Shown here: piece by piece, positions 51,919-60,965 of the stretch
Layout of the letters: every line of letters begins with the position of its first letter
How positions within the stretch are numbered: the first letter of the stretch is position 1
Position numbers and translations under genes: made by a program
The notes under the pieces: generated by a model
The model's database searches: none
What the model saw: the letters and a program-made list of their open reading frames with translations, nothing else
Told to the model about the DNA's origin: nothing
Source of the DNA: Phycisphaerales bacterium
GTDB taxonomy: Bacteria; Planctomycetota; Phycisphaerae; UBA1845; UTPLA1
DNA length: 64,000 nucleotides
Direction: 5' to 3'
NCBI GenBank assembly: GCA_020639075.1
Contig: JACKHI010000001.1
Coordinates: 5,208,001 to 5,272,000, forward strand

Positions 51919-53295
51919 TTACTTCACGTTGAACTGCCAGAGGTTCTTGACGTCCTTGGCTTTGTCGAGGCTCCACATGGAGTCGAGGAGTTTGTTCTGG
52001 AGTGCCTTCGGAATGACACCGTCGGCGAGGCCGCGGAACTTGGTTTCGACTTCATCGTCCGTCATCGGGTTACCGGCGTGTCCGCGGGGGTACTTGACGG
52101 TCAGCGTGTAGTGCTTGCCGTCGTTCATCGTGAGGATGAGCCGGTTGGGAATACCGTCGGGGTAGCCTTCGTTGAGATCCTGAGCTTCCGAAATGGTCGT
52201 GCGATCGAGGAGGTCGAGGTACTTCTTACCCTTGAATTTCTTGGGCGAGAAGGAGTCGCGATCGAGCTTGCCGTCGAGCAATGCGGCGACGGTCATGTAG
52301 CCCATGCTGTGATCGGCGGTCTCGCGGCTGGTTGGGCGCCACTTTTCGGGTTCGGAGCCGATGATGGAGACGGCGGCTTCGAAGGACTCCATGTGCAGGG
52401 CCTTGATGTCGTTGGGCTTGTAGCCGTCGGCCATGAATTGAGTCCGCAACTGGAGTGCGGCGTCAATCGAGCTCTGGGCGTGGTATTCGGCGGGCCAGAA
52501 CTTGATGTAGGTCTTGTTGATCATGTAGCCGGTTTTCTTGCTGCCGAGCACCGGATCGTAGGGACCGTTCGTGAGCATTTTGAAGACGCCTTTCGGGCCT
52601 TCGAAGATCTCGTGCGGACCGGTGAAGCCTTGCCGCGCGAGGTTGGCGGCGAAGACAGCGTTGCGACAGGCGTTGCTGAAGGCGCAAGCCTTCCACATGG
52701 AGATCTGTCCCGTGCGCGTTTGTCGCGTTGCAATGTTGCAGACGCCGGCAAGGCCTTGGGCGTGGACCATCTCGTCGGCCTTGAGGCCCCAGAGTTTCGA
52801 AGCGCCAAGGGCAGCGCTGAATGCGCCATAAGTCACGTGGTCCCAGCCCTGGGCGCGTAGGGATGCGGCGTCGCACATCGAGCACTGGATTTCGTAGGCG
52901 ATGACTGTCGCCAGAATGAGGTCCTTGCCGGAGCGGCCCGCATCCTGCGCGACGGCGAGGGTCGCGGCGATGTTGTCGCTCGGATGGGCGGGTTCCTTGC
53001 TGAGATACGTGTCGTTGAAGTCGAGGTATCGGATGTGAGCGCCGTTGGCGAAGGCGGCCATGTCGGGCGTCGTGCGATGCTTGGTGCCGACGACGACGGC
53101 GCCGTGACCGCTCTTTGCCTTGGGCAGGTTCAGGGCCGTCTTTCTCGTGATCGTGGCGGGCGTGCCCTTGTAGGCGCCGAGGGCGGTGCCAAGGGAGTCG
53201 ATGAATCGTCGCTTGGTTTCGTGAATGGCCTCGGGTGTGAGGTCTGTGTATTTGAGCTTGTGCGTCCAGTTGGCGAGTTTCTCTGCGAGCAGCAT
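51919..53295 (-). CDS. MmgE/PrpD family protein (2-methylcitrate dehydratase-like)
   Basis: 458 residues from the ATG at 53295, the family's normal size; the longer frame to 53682 is built from palindromes. It begins LAEKLANWTHKLKYTDLTPEAIHETKRRFIDSLG, the classic MmgE/PrpD start. AAFANGAHIRYLDFNDTY and HPSDNIAATLAVAQDAGRSG follow, with the conserved HP-S-D metal-free dehydratase motif. PrpD dehydrates 2-methylcitrate in propionate oxidation, but the family is broad. No prpB or prpC is adjacent, so the substrate remains open. Confidence 0.88.
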   Translation of the reverse strand: MLLAEKLANWTHKLKYTDLTPEAIHETKRRFIDSLGTALGAYKGTPATITRKTALNLPKAKSGHGAVVVGTKHRTTPDMAAFANGAHIRYLDFNDTYLSKEPAHPSDNIAATLAVAQDAGRSGKDLILATVIAYEIQCSMCDAASLRAQGWDHVTYGAFSAALGASKLWGLKADEMVHAQGLAGVCNIATRQTRTGQISMWKACAFSNACRNAVFAANLARQGFTGPHEIFEGPKGVFKMLTNGPYDPVLGSKKTGYMINKTYIKFWPAEYHAQSSIDAALQLRTQFMADGYKPNDIKALHMESFEAAVSIIGSEPEKWRPTSRETADHSMGYMTVAALLDGKLDRDSFSPKKFKGKKYLDLLDRTTISEAQDLNEGYPDGIPNRLILTMNDGKHYTLTVKYPRGHAGNPMTDDEVETKFRGLADGVIPKALQNKLLDSMWSLDKAKDVKNLWQFNVK

Positions 53296-53807
53296 TTGTT
53301 CAGTCTCTCCGTCGTCAATGGTGTCGGATTGTCGAGCGCGGGACACGGTTGCCTCGCGCGGTGTTTTCGGCTTTTGGGGCGGCATTTTCGAGCGACTTTC
53401 GCTGATGGGACCGCGCGGGGCGATTATATCGACGATGCCGATTCCCGCGACGGCGAGGCGTTTCGGGTCGATGGACCGAATTACGGGGATTGGGGCATGC
53501 CGACCTATGGGGGCGCGATGGTAGCCGCGCAATTGAAGTACGCCGGTGGTCTGCACTGCTTGAGAGCAGTGGCACCCCGCGTTGTTGGCTACGGTCACAT
53601 GCTTGCCTTTGAGGGCAAGCATGGCACCCGGCACTGCTTGAGAGCAGTGGCACCCCTGCATGCCGACCTTGGGGGTCGGCATGGCACCCTGCGCGGTCGT
53701 GTCGGGTCGATGACCCGAATTACGGGTATGGGCATGGGGAGCTTGGGGGTCGCGATGGCACCCGTGGGGTTTCCGTCGGGGGGCGGGATGGTTTACAAAT
53801 CGGGGTT
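53296..53807. other. Intergenic palindrome field
   Basis: These 512 bases lie between divergent genes and are filled from 53463 on by palindromes; 53296-53460 should hold the PrpD-like gene's promoter. No gene is seen. Open frames here (for example the upstream extension of the PrpD-like gene) are translations of the repeats. Confidence 0.7.
53463..53765 (+). repeat. Palindrome cluster (E, A, B, A-variant, B, A, E, A)
   Basis: A decayed E is near 53463 and a decayed A near 53497. Two B elements are at 53554-53577 and 53632-53655. A perfect A is at 53659-53689, an E with one end mismatch at 53701-53719, and a decayed A near 53731-53765. The A variant at 53598-53629 (CATGCTTGCC...GGCAAGCATG then GCACCC) has three stem pairs exchanged relative to standard A. 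It keeps perfect pairing, the CATG ends and the tail. Confidence 0.88.
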
Positions 53808-54695
53808 ATGAGCAATCAGGCACGACAGGGCGCTGTGGCGTCGCCGCCGGAGATCCGGCTGGGCGATATGACGATCCGGATTCTTGACGGCGGTCATCTC
53901 TCGCTGGACGGCGGGGCGATGTTCGGGATTATTCCCAAGCCGTTGTGGTCGCGGCTGGTGGACGTCGACGAAGGGAATCGGATACCGCTGGCGACGTCTT
54001 GTTTTCTTGTCGAGACGGGCGGCAAGCGGATACTCGTCGAGTCGGGCAGTGGTCAGAAGGCGAAGTACGACGAGAAGGAGCAGGGCTTCTTCCAGTTCGC
54101 GGATCATTGGATCGTGGATTCGTTGGCGGCGATCGGCGTCGAGCCGGACTCGATCGATATCGTGATTCTGACGCACATGCATTTCGATCATGCCGGCGGC
54201 GGGACGATGTCCGACGGCCGGGGTGGATACGTGCCGACGTTTCCACGGGCGGAGTATGTCGTGCAATGGGGTGAGTGGGATGACGCGGTTCACGGTCATG
54301 CGGTGATGTCGGGGACGTATCGCGAGGAGAATCTCGCGGCGCTCGAGGAAGCGGAAGTCCTGTCGCTGGTGACGGGCGACGCGGATATCGCGCCGGGCGT
54401 GAGCGTGCGATTGTTGCCGGGGCATACGCGGCATCAGCAGGGCGTCGTGTTTTCGGGAGGCGGGGAGACGTTGATACTCCCGGCGGATCTGATGCCGACG
54501 TCGGCGCATGTCGGGGTTCGTTACAACATGGCGTACGACTTGCTGCCGTTCGAGAACATGGAGAACAAGAAACGGTTGCTGAAGGAGTGCGAGGCGCGCG
54601 GAATCGGGTTGTTGTTGGGTCAGGACCCGGTGCACGTGAGGTATCGTCTGGGGACAGATGCGCGCGGGCGGGTCGGCCTGACGCCGGTCGAGTAG
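53808..54695 (+). CDS. Metallo-beta-lactamase-fold hydrolase
   Basis: 295 residues. The zinc-binding motif is THMHFDHAGG (HxHxDH), followed by LLPGHTRHQQGVVF (third His) and a later Asp in LILPADLMPT. The order and spacing fit the quorum-quenching lactonase/AttM-like or general MBL-fold hydrolases. No signal peptide is seen, so it is probably cytoplasmic. It has a plain promoter region of palindromic DNA upstream and no operon partner. Confidence 0.88.
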   Translation: MSNQARQGAVASPPEIRLGDMTIRILDGGHLSLDGGAMFGIIPKPLWSRLVDVDEGNRIPLATSCFLVETGGKRILVESGSGQKAKYDEKEQGFFQFADHWIVDSLAAIGVEPDSIDIVILTHMHFDHAGGGTMSDGRGGYVPTFPRAEYVVQWGEWDDAVHGHAVMSGTYREENLAALEEAEVLSLVTGDADIAPGVSVRLLPGHTRHQQGVVFSGGGETLILPADLMPTSAHVGVRYNMAYDLLPFENMENKKRLLKECEARGIGLLLGQDPVHVRYRLGTDARGRVGLTPVE

Positions 54696-54868
54696 GCGCG
54701 TTTCGATCGAGTCAGCACAGTGCTGAAGGATTCGGAAGTTCTTTCGGTGCACACATCGCGACTGCGTTCGGCGTGTGGTTAATACGGGCGCATGAATTGC
54801 GCATGTTCGGGACCTCTCATTGGTGATCTGGGGCCCGTGGTGCGCCGTCGCCGATATCGTCTGAGACG

Positions 54869-55951
54869 ATGATACGGCGAATTACGATTGCGTTCGGTTT
54901 CCTGGCGACGCTGTGGGTTGTCGATTACGCCGTACGTCGCGGTGATGGGCAGCTCTGCGCCTACACAATGGATCGCATTGCCCGTAAGCATGCGGTGCTG
55001 GAATCTCACGCGACTCCGCCCGGAATCGTCATCTTCGGCTCATCCAGAACCGCATATGGAATGGTCCCGGACGAATTCGAGTCTGTGACCGGCCTGAAGG
55101 CGTTCAACTTCGGGATCCCCGCGAGCAAGGTGTTCGAGTGGCGGTTGATCATGAAGCGCGCGCTATCGCGCGTTCGACCGAAGGTGGTGGTGCTGGGGGT
55201 TAACGCGTCGGCGATTCGCGCTGATGAGTTACCGACGTATGCGGCGTGGTCGTTGTTCGACACATCGGATTTCATTGAATACACGCTTGGCAACGGCTGG
55301 TCCAACGAGGTTGCGGCGAGCTTCTTCGACGGTCGCCTACGACGCGGGTGTGCGACAGTCGGGCGGCGTGATGAAGTGCGATTCTGGATTCAGGAGCAGC
55401 TGGCGAGCGTTTTTCCGAAGCACGCTCAACTCGCGCGGGAGCGCCGCGAAATGGTTGCCGAGCCGTGTTCGGAGGACGGATACAATCATCCTTGGCTCTA
55501 TCACAAGCGATTGCGAAATCTTCAGGAGCAGATAGACGAGCGAGGCGAGGCGTTCGTCCAAAAAGGGAGTATTCCACGATTCGAACCATCGAGTCCTGCG
55601 CTGGCGGAATTCGATCGCCTGCTGGGCGACATGAATGCGCTGCGGATTCCGCTGGTCGTCTGTTATCTACCGAACAGCCCTCGAACTGAAGCGCGATGGC
55701 GTGATGTCGAACCATCGATGAAGGATGCGCTTGCGCGCGCATGCGTGCGGCGCGGCGTCGAATTCGTGGATGGGACACCGGCGGATGTTGTGCGTGTCAA
55801 CAGCGACTACGTTGACGAGTCGCACGCCGGACTCGGTTTGGCTCGTGCGATCAGCCATCGGGCGGCGGCCTACGTCGTGGCGATGGGGTTGCTGGACCCG
55901 GAAGGTCCTGTGTATGCAGCGGGCCGCGACGAGGGGACACTGGGGCCGTGA
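54869..55951 (+). CDS. SGNH-like O-acetylation partner (AlgX/DltD-type)
   Basis: 360 residues. An N-terminal hydrophobic segment (TIAFGFLATLWVVDYAV) anchors or exports it. The nucleophile motif is IFGSSRTAYG, and the matching late block is VDESHAGLGLARAIS (Asp-x-x-His). This gives a Ser-Asp-His set as in SGNH-hydrolase partners of MBOAT acyltransferases. The MBOAT gene starts inside its stop codon (GTGA). The pair probably O-acetylates an exported polysaccharide, with the SGNH protein doing the final transfer in the periplasm. Confidence 0.82.
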   Translation: MIRRITIAFGFLATLWVVDYAVRRGDGQLCAYTMDRIARKHAVLESHATPPGIVIFGSSRTAYGMVPDEFESVTGLKAFNFGIPASKVFEWRLIMKRALSRVRPKVVVLGVNASAIRADELPTYAAWSLFDTSDFIEYTLGNGWSNEVAASFFDGRLRRGCATVGRRDEVRFWIQEQLASVFPKHAQLARERREMVAEPCSEDGYNHPWLYHKRLRNLQEQIDERGEAFVQKGSIPRFEPSSPALAEFDRLLGDMNALRIPLVVCYLPNSPRTEARWRDVEPSMKDALARACVRRGVEFVDGTPADVVRVNSDYVDESHAGLGLARAISHRAAAYVVAMGLLDPEGPVYAAGRDEGTLGP

Positions 55952-57435
55952 GTTTCGCCAGCCTTCCATTTGCGTTCTTCTTCATCATCGTATTCGCGAT
56001 GTACTGGTCCATTCGCCGCGAAGGCGCCCGGCACGTGATGTTGCTTGTCGCCAGTTATGCCTTCTACATGGCGTGGAATCCGTGGCTGGTGCTGTTGATC
56101 ATCGGTTCTACGGTTTTGGATTTCGTCGTCGGTCTGATGCTGGGGCGGACTGAGGGGGAAGGGCGACGCAAGGCGCTTTTGATCGTCAGCCTTGTCGGGA
56201 ATCTCGGCGTGCTTGGACTCTTCAAGTACGCGGACTTTTTCATTCACTCGTTCGGCAGCCTGGTGGAGCAGTTCGGTTTTCGCGCGGATGTGCGGACGCT
56301 GGGATTGCTTCTTCCGGTCGGCATCAGTTTCTACACGTTTCAGACGTTGAGTTACACGATCGACGTGTATCGTCGGCGTATCGAACCCGAGGGTTCGTTC
56401 CTGCGATTTGCGTTGTTCGTTGCGTTTTTTCCGCAGCTGGTGGCTGGACCGATCGTCAAGGCGCGGGATTTTCTTCCGCAGTTGTTGGCGCCGCGGCGAT
56501 TCGACTGGGGGAGTCTGGACGCCGGGTTGATGCTGATCCTGGTTGGTCTGACGAAGAAGGTGCTGATCGCGGACAACCTTGCGACGTTGGTCGATCCGGT
56601 TTTTGCGCATCCTGAGCGGTACACGACGGCGGACTTGTGGTTGGGGATGTTCTGCTATGCGGGCCAGATTTACGGGGACTTTTCCGGTTACTCGGATATG
56701 GCGATCGGTCTGGCGAAGTTGTTGGGATTCGAGTTGTGTCTCAACTTTGCGAGTCCTTATCTTGCCGTGAGCCTGTCGGATTTCTGGCGTCGATGGCACA
56801 TTTCGCTGTCGAGCTGGCTGCGGGATTATCTGTACATACCGCTCGGCGGATCGCACGGAACGCGCTGGAAGACGGCGCGGAACCTGATGTTGACGATGCT
56901 GCTCGGCGGCTTGTGGCACGGTGCGAGCTGGACGTTCGTCGTGTGGGGTGCGATTCACGGGATTGCCCTTGTGGTGCAGAAGGCGTATGGATGGCTGGTC
57001 GGCGGCGAGGCGCGGCGTTCGTCCGATGGCGCGCTAGCGCGACGGCATCCGTTGGCCGTGCTCCCTGGATGGGCGGCGACGTTCCTGGTCGTCAACGTTG
57101 CGTGGGTGTTTTTCCGCTGTCAGCCGGTGATTGACCCGGACACAGGCATAATGGGTTCGGCGATCGATGCGATGCGAGTTGCAACGTACTACGTGATGCA
57201 CTTGTTTGTGCCCGCTTCCATCGAGCAACCGGCATGGCTGATGGACAAGTGGCCGATGTGCATGTTGCTGGCCGTTCTGGCGGGCATGCAGATTCACGGC
57301 GAGTGGGTGCGTCGCGGACGGCCGGGGATTCGGTTGCCGGGGATTCTGGCGGGGCCGGCGTATGCGATGTGGGTGCTTGTGATCGTGGTGTTTCATCCGC
57401 AGCATGCGGCGCCGTTCATTTACTTTCAGTTCTAG
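55948..57435 (+). CDS. MBOAT O-acyltransferase (AlgI-like)
   Basis: 495 residues with about ten membrane helices, starting at a GTG that overlaps the previous stop. AlgI-family landmarks are GISFYTFQTLSYTIDVYRR, FFPQLVAGPIVKARDFLPQL, YGDFSGYSDMAIGLAKLLGF, SDFWRRWHISLSSWLRDYLY and GLWHGASWTFVVWGAIHG, the last containing the catalytic His. It moves acetyl groups across the membrane for polysaccharide modification, working with the SGNH protein upstream. No alginate synthesis genes are nearby, so the polymer is unknown. Confidence 0.92.
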   Translation: MSFASLPFAFFFIIVFAMYWSIRREGARHVMLLVASYAFYMAWNPWLVLLIIGSTVLDFVVGLMLGRTEGEGRRKALLIVSLVGNLGVLGLFKYADFFIHSFGSLVEQFGFRADVRTLGLLLPVGISFYTFQTLSYTIDVYRRRIEPEGSFLRFALFVAFFPQLVAGPIVKARDFLPQLLAPRRFDWGSLDAGLMLILVGLTKKVLIADNLATLVDPVFAHPERYTTADLWLGMFCYAGQIYGDFSGYSDMAIGLAKLLGFELCLNFASPYLAVSLSDFWRRWHISLSSWLRDYLYIPLGGSHGTRWKTARNLMLTMLLGGLWHGASWTFVVWGAIHGIALVVQKAYGWLVGGEARRSSDGALARRHPLAVLPGWAATFLVVNVAWVFFRCQPVIDPDTGIMGSAIDAMRVATYYVMHLFVPASIEQPAWLMDKWPMCMLLAVLAGMQIHGEWVRRGRPGIRLPGILAGPAYAMWVLVIVVFHPQHAAPFIYFQF

Positions 57436-57541
57436 GTCATTTCGCGATCGAGCGTGACTTGACGAGTGAAATGTGCGATTCGTCTCTGTTACGGTGCGAC
57501 TTTGGTGATCGCGAACTACGTGGCGTCCGGACGTTTATTTC

Positions 57542-57649
57542 GCACTTTCAGTGCTTGTTTCGCGTGTTGATTCGGGACCCAGGGCTGCATTTGCCCGCTT
57601 CGCGGGCTGCACTTGCCCTGGGCTTCCATATGGCACGCTTTCAGCGTGC
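57542..57649 (+). repeat. Composite palindrome, copy 3
   Basis: Hairpin GCACT-TTC-AGTGC (57542-57554) is followed by a 23-nt spacer and a two-tier hairpin. The outer stem is CCCAGGGC/GCCCTGGG (57578-57585 with 57615-57622). The internal loops are TGCATTT and TGCACTT. The inner stem is GCCCGC/GCGGGC with loop TTC. A 10-nt linker leads to GCACGCT-TTC-AGCGTGC (57633-57649). Confidence 0.85.
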
Positions 57650-57708
57650 GGCCAGAATTCGAGCGACTGGGCGAGTAGGGTGATTGAGCTGCCGGGCTTA
57701 TCAAATGG

Positions 57709-57725
57709 CGCGCTTTCAGCGTGCG
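57709..57725 (+). repeat. Second TTC-triloop hairpin
   Basis: GCGCGCT-TTC-AGCGTGC, one G.T wobble relative to 57633-57649, sharing flanking ATGG and the following GG-CAG-ATTCG context. Confidence 0.75.
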
Positions 57726-57832
57726 GGCAGCATTCGCGCGACTTGTGTGTTGGGCGATCGCGCTGCGGGGCTTACCGCTAGTTGCGCGATTTCCGATTTT
57801 CCGTGATGGGATTTTTTTGTTGTGTGTCGGAC

Positions 57833-58477
57833 TTAGACGGCGACGTTGATGAAGCGGCCGGGGTCCTGGGTGGCGTTTTCGACGGCGCCTGAGTTGTAGA
57901 TAGCGGCGAGCGCGGTTCGAGTCGCTTCCGCGCGGGCGGGGTTGTTGCCGGTCGAACCCGTTGAATTGTCGGCATCTCCAGTGCGTTGTTGTGCCTGGAG
58001 TTCCTGTCGCGCCTTCTGTTCGAGTTGCGCGGCCTTGGCGGCGACTGTACGATCCTGGCTCGACGGATCCGCCGGGGCGTTGGCGGCGCGGCGGATCTGC
58101 TGCGCCTTGGCGATCGTCGCTTCGGGAGTTTCGGCGGGCGACGTATCGATGCTGACTTCGCCGCCGACGGCGTATTGTTTGCCGTCCGGGCCATTCTGGT
58201 ATTCGAATGTCGGGCCGCCGCGAGCGTGGGGACCGGCGGCGGCGGCGTGTGCCTGTTCGTGCCGTCGGACTTCGTTGTCACGTTGTTCGAGTTTGCGAAC
58301 CTGTTCGAGTTCTTCGTCAGTCAGTTCGGACTTGCCGACGGGCTCGCCCGAAATTTCCTGCGGTTTCTGGGTTTCGCCGGGTCTGGAAAGTGCGGCGGAA
58401 TGGCGAATGAGGCCTGTTCCGGCTGCAGCGAGCAGTCGGTTGACGGAGTCACAGGAATCGCAGGCGCCGATGGACAT
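57833..58477 (-). CDS. SprA-related putative metalloprotease family protein
   Basis: 214 residues. The conserved core is EVRRHEQAHAAAAG, an HExxH zinc motif, followed by FEYQNGPDGKQYAVGGEVSID. This is the hallmark of the SprA-related family (also called CJM1_0395-like putative metalloproteases). A long Ala/Gln/Arg-rich helical segment follows. No signal peptide is seen. The function in bacteria is not established. The start at 58477 lies shortly after two type-E palindromes as read on this strand. Confidence 0.85.
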   Translation of the reverse strand: MSIGACDSCDSVNRLLAAAGTGLIRHSAALSRPGETQKPQEISGEPVGKSELTDEELEQVRKLEQRDNEVRRHEQAHAAAAGPHARGGPTFEYQNGPDGKQYAVGGEVSIDTSPAETPEATIAKAQQIRRAANAPADPSSQDRTVAAKAAQLEQKARQELQAQQRTGDADNSTGSTGNNPARAEATRTALAAIYNSGAVENATQDPGRFINVAV

Positions 58478-58605
58478 ATCGCGAAATTGCTCCGGGACCG
58501 TGCGCGACCGGGGCAGTCTTGCGCGGATCTCCGAGAGGTTGATCGGCAGGCGAATTGGTGAGGATAAATGCTGGAGGAGTTCTCGGACGTTGAGTCGGTG
58601 CGATT

Positions 58606-58660
58606 GTCGGGTCGATGACCCGACCTACGAACTGTCGGGTCGATGACCTGACCTACGGAC
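58606..58660 (+). repeat. Two type-E palindromes in tandem
   Basis: GTCGGGTC-GAT-GACCCGAC (58606-58624) and the same with one stem change, GACCTGAC (58634-58652). Each is followed by CTACG. The unit period is 28 bases. Confidence 0.88.
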
Positions 58661-58718
58661 TGACTAGAATGCGGGAATGAACGTTGTGATGAGCAGTTAT
58701 CTGATGAGGTCTGCATTG

Positions 58719-59099
58719 ATGGAAACCAAGACTGTCGCCGTTGTCGGCGCCTCCGCCGATCGATCGAAATTCAGCAACAAGAGCATTCGGGCTCATGAGC
58801 GGATGGGTTGGACGGTCTATCCCGTCAATCCGAAGGGCGGGGAGATTGAAGGGCATCCCGTGTTCAAGTCGATTCGTGACATTCCTGCGAAGCTGAGGCG
58901 CGTATCGATGTATCTCCCGGCCGCGGTCGGGATCGGCGTGTTGCCGGACATTGCGGCCGTCGCGCCCGAGGAGTTCTGGGTCAATCCGGGGGCCGAGAGC
59001 GACGAACTGATCGAAGCCGCAAAGGCGTTGGGGCTACAGCCGATCCAGGCGTGCAGCATCGTGGATGTCGGGATGTCGCCTGCACAATTGTCTGAGTAA
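58719..59099 (+). CDS. CoA-binding domain protein (YccU-like)
   Basis: 126 residues from the ATG at 58719 (GAGG 9 bases upstream); an in-frame ATG at 58677 would add 14 residues. A Rossmann fold starts METKTVAVVGASADRSKFSN. TVYPVNPKGGEIEGHPVFKSI and the terminal IQACSIVDVG are typical of the small stand-alone CoA_binding_2 family. Members bind CoA, but most have no assigned reaction. It is cytoplasmic. Confidence 0.88.
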   Translation: METKTVAVVGASADRSKFSNKSIRAHERMGWTVYPVNPKGGEIEGHPVFKSIRDIPAKLRRVSMYLPAAVGIGVLPDIAAVAPEEFWVNPGAESDELIEAAKALGLQPIQACSIVDVGMSPAQLSE

Positions 59100-59238
59100 G
59101 TCCGAATTCACCGTCGGCTGAAATTCTCAGTGGAAAACGACGGGTACCCTGAATCCACTTTTCGCCTGTCTCTGGTAGATCCGAGATTCCGGCACGGCAA
59201 CCGGGCTGTCGTCGTGAATTGGATCGTGGAGACGCGCG

Positions 59239-60777
59239 ATGTTCAATTCAGGATTCCATAGACGTTTCAATCGACTTATTGGTGTATTGGTAGCTGCGAT
59301 CGGCATAGTCGGGCTGACGGGGGCGGAATGTCCGTCAACCGGGGCTCCGGCGGGGTTTGGTCTGCCTGTACCCGGTGAGTTCCTCTACTACCCGAATCCG
59401 AGCGATCCACTGTTGCTCAAGACGTCGACGGCGGATGGCGGCGTTTTCGAGCTCTACGGCGCGAAGGACGACGGCGGTTTGCCGACGAAGCTCGACGGCA
59501 TTCACTACCAGAAGTCGGGCGTGGCCGACAGCGGCGTGTGGATCACGTTTGACGACAAAGGTCGCGCGACGCAGCTGACGGGCGAGGACGGGAGCACGAT
59601 CCAGCTCGACTGGCAGTCGGCGACTGTCGCTCTCGTGACGGCTGTCGACGGCACTGGCGACGTTCAGACGAATTTCGAACTCGATTTTGATCAGAGCGGA
59701 TCGGGGCGGCAACGTCTGACGGACGACGTTAGCGGGCACTCGCGTAACGGTCAGCCGACTGTTCTCGAAGTATTGAAGCCGGACGCGGATCGTGACGCGT
59801 CGCAACTCGTGGTGAATCAAAAGGCGCGGGCTGCGGCGGCGGGCAGAAGCAACAAGGTCAATGTACTCGTGACGCGATGCGGCCAGACGGTCAAAGGCGC
59901 AAACGTCTTCGTGGCCTTCAGTTTTCCAAACGAACCGACGTCGCAGGTCGCGCTGGCCTCGCCGGTGGGGATCGTCGGCAACTACCAGGCGACGGTGCCG
60001 ACTGTCTGGACGCCGAATGAAATCCAGTTGAATGAAGCGTGCTCGTTCTTTGCGGACAATCTCGGGAAGCTGTGTACAGGGTTGGGGCTCTTGCCGCAGG
60101 GCTCGGATTCGCTGCTCTGTGCCGAGCTGGCCATCAAGATTGATCTTCTCGCGGCGGGACCGACGGGCGAAGCGGCGGGGATCTTCGCGTTGTGTCAGTT
60201 GGGCGCGGAGGCCGTGCAATACTATTGCGAGACGTTCGACGCCAGCCCGGCGCCCGGCGTGCCGGACAATGCGGCGGGCTTCATCTGCGACAAGATCAAG
60301 GAACTCGAGGATCGAACGCCTCTGGATATGTCCGTGCAATACGAGATGTATGCCTGGGCCGAGGTACCGGGCGTGCCGCGCGTGCAGAGTGAGAAGATGT
60401 TCGTCTCGGCGGTCGGCGACTTCCCGGATATTGAGTTGAACTTCGAAGACGGCGCGGCGGCGATCACTTCGTTCACGACATTTCCGTCGAATCCGGATCC
60501 CAACCAGAGCTACACGGCGACGGCGGAGTTGAGTTGCATGCCGGCCGGTGTGACGTTGCGGATTTCCGTGAAGGGGTCCGACGGGTATTCGAATTCAAAT
60601 GAGACGGTCGTCGCGGCCGACAATCTGAACCCGATCCTGAAGCTGACTGTGCCGGGTGGGGCGGCCGAGGTGAGGGACGTGATCGTCGTCGAAGTGGTCG
60701 GCGGGATACCGATGATCGAGCCGCCGTTTAGCGCGAGTGTCGTCGATCTGAAGCGAGAGATCAGCATCGTATTCTGA
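59239..60777 (+). CDS. Secreted lipoprotein of unknown function
   Basis: 512 residues. A signal peptide leads to Cys31 in LTGAEC-PSTG, a plausible though not canonical lipobox that resembles two other lipoproteins of this window. The first 150 mature residues resemble a sheet-rich domain (LYGAKDDGGLPTKLDGIHY, DDKGRATQLTGEDGSTIQLDW) like those that parse YD-type strands. A Cys-containing helical middle and a beta-sandwich end follow (FPSNPDPNQSYTATAELSCMP). I do not recognise the family. A terminator follows. Confidence 0.75.
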   Translation: MFNSGFHRRFNRLIGVLVAAIGIVGLTGAECPSTGAPAGFGLPVPGEFLYYPNPSDPLLLKTSTADGGVFELYGAKDDGGLPTKLDGIHYQKSGVADSGVWITFDDKGRATQLTGEDGSTIQLDWQSATVALVTAVDGTGDVQTNFELDFDQSGSGRQRLTDDVSGHSRNGQPTVLEVLKPDADRDASQLVVNQKARAAAAGRSNKVNVLVTRCGQTVKGANVFVAFSFPNEPTSQVALASPVGIVGNYQATVPTVWTPNEIQLNEACSFFADNLGKLCTGLGLLPQGSDSLLCAELAIKIDLLAAGPTGEAAGIFALCQLGAEAVQYYCETFDASPAPGVPDNAAGFICDKIKELEDRTPLDMSVQYEMYAWAEVPGVPRVQSEKMFVSAVGDFPDIELNFEDGAAAITSFTTFPSNPDPNQSYTATAELSCMPAGVTLRISVKGSDGYSNSNETVVAADNLNPILKLTVPGGAAEVRDVIVVEVVGGIPMIEPPFSASVVDLKREISIVF

Positions 60778-60802
60778 CAAAGGCGAGCGACGCGGAGAGT
60801 AC

Positions 60803-60836
60803 GGGGCGGGTCGCGCTCATGCGGCCCGTCCTTTTT
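60803..60836 (+). terminator. Rho-independent terminator after the secreted lipoprotein gene
   Basis: A stem of about 11 bp with G.T wobbles (GGGCGGGTCGC...GCGGCCCGTCC) is followed by TTTTT. Confidence 0.72.
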
Positions 60837-60965
60837 CGTGCGCGCTGAAACCGCTGAAAATGGCTGATTCCGGCCGGACGACGGTTGTCAAAGCGTGTCG
60901 AATCCAGCGTTTTCTCGCTATACTGCCGCGGTTTCAAGACGTGCACTCTGAAGAAACGAGCAGCC

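Larger units (their letters stand above)
57436..57832. other. Intergenic region with composite palindrome and G-type hairpins
   Basis: These 397 bases contain composite palindrome copy 3 (57542-57622), its following TTC-triloop hairpin (57633-57649) and a second such hairpin (57709-57725). The latter two are embedded in related sequence, so the segment has duplicated. No gene is seen. Confidence 0.7.

Noticed and set aside
53296..53682. 129-residue N-terminal extension of the MmgE/PrpD protein
   Set aside because: The extension is a translation of palindromic repeats (begins MPTPKVGM); the family start coincides with the ATG at 53295.
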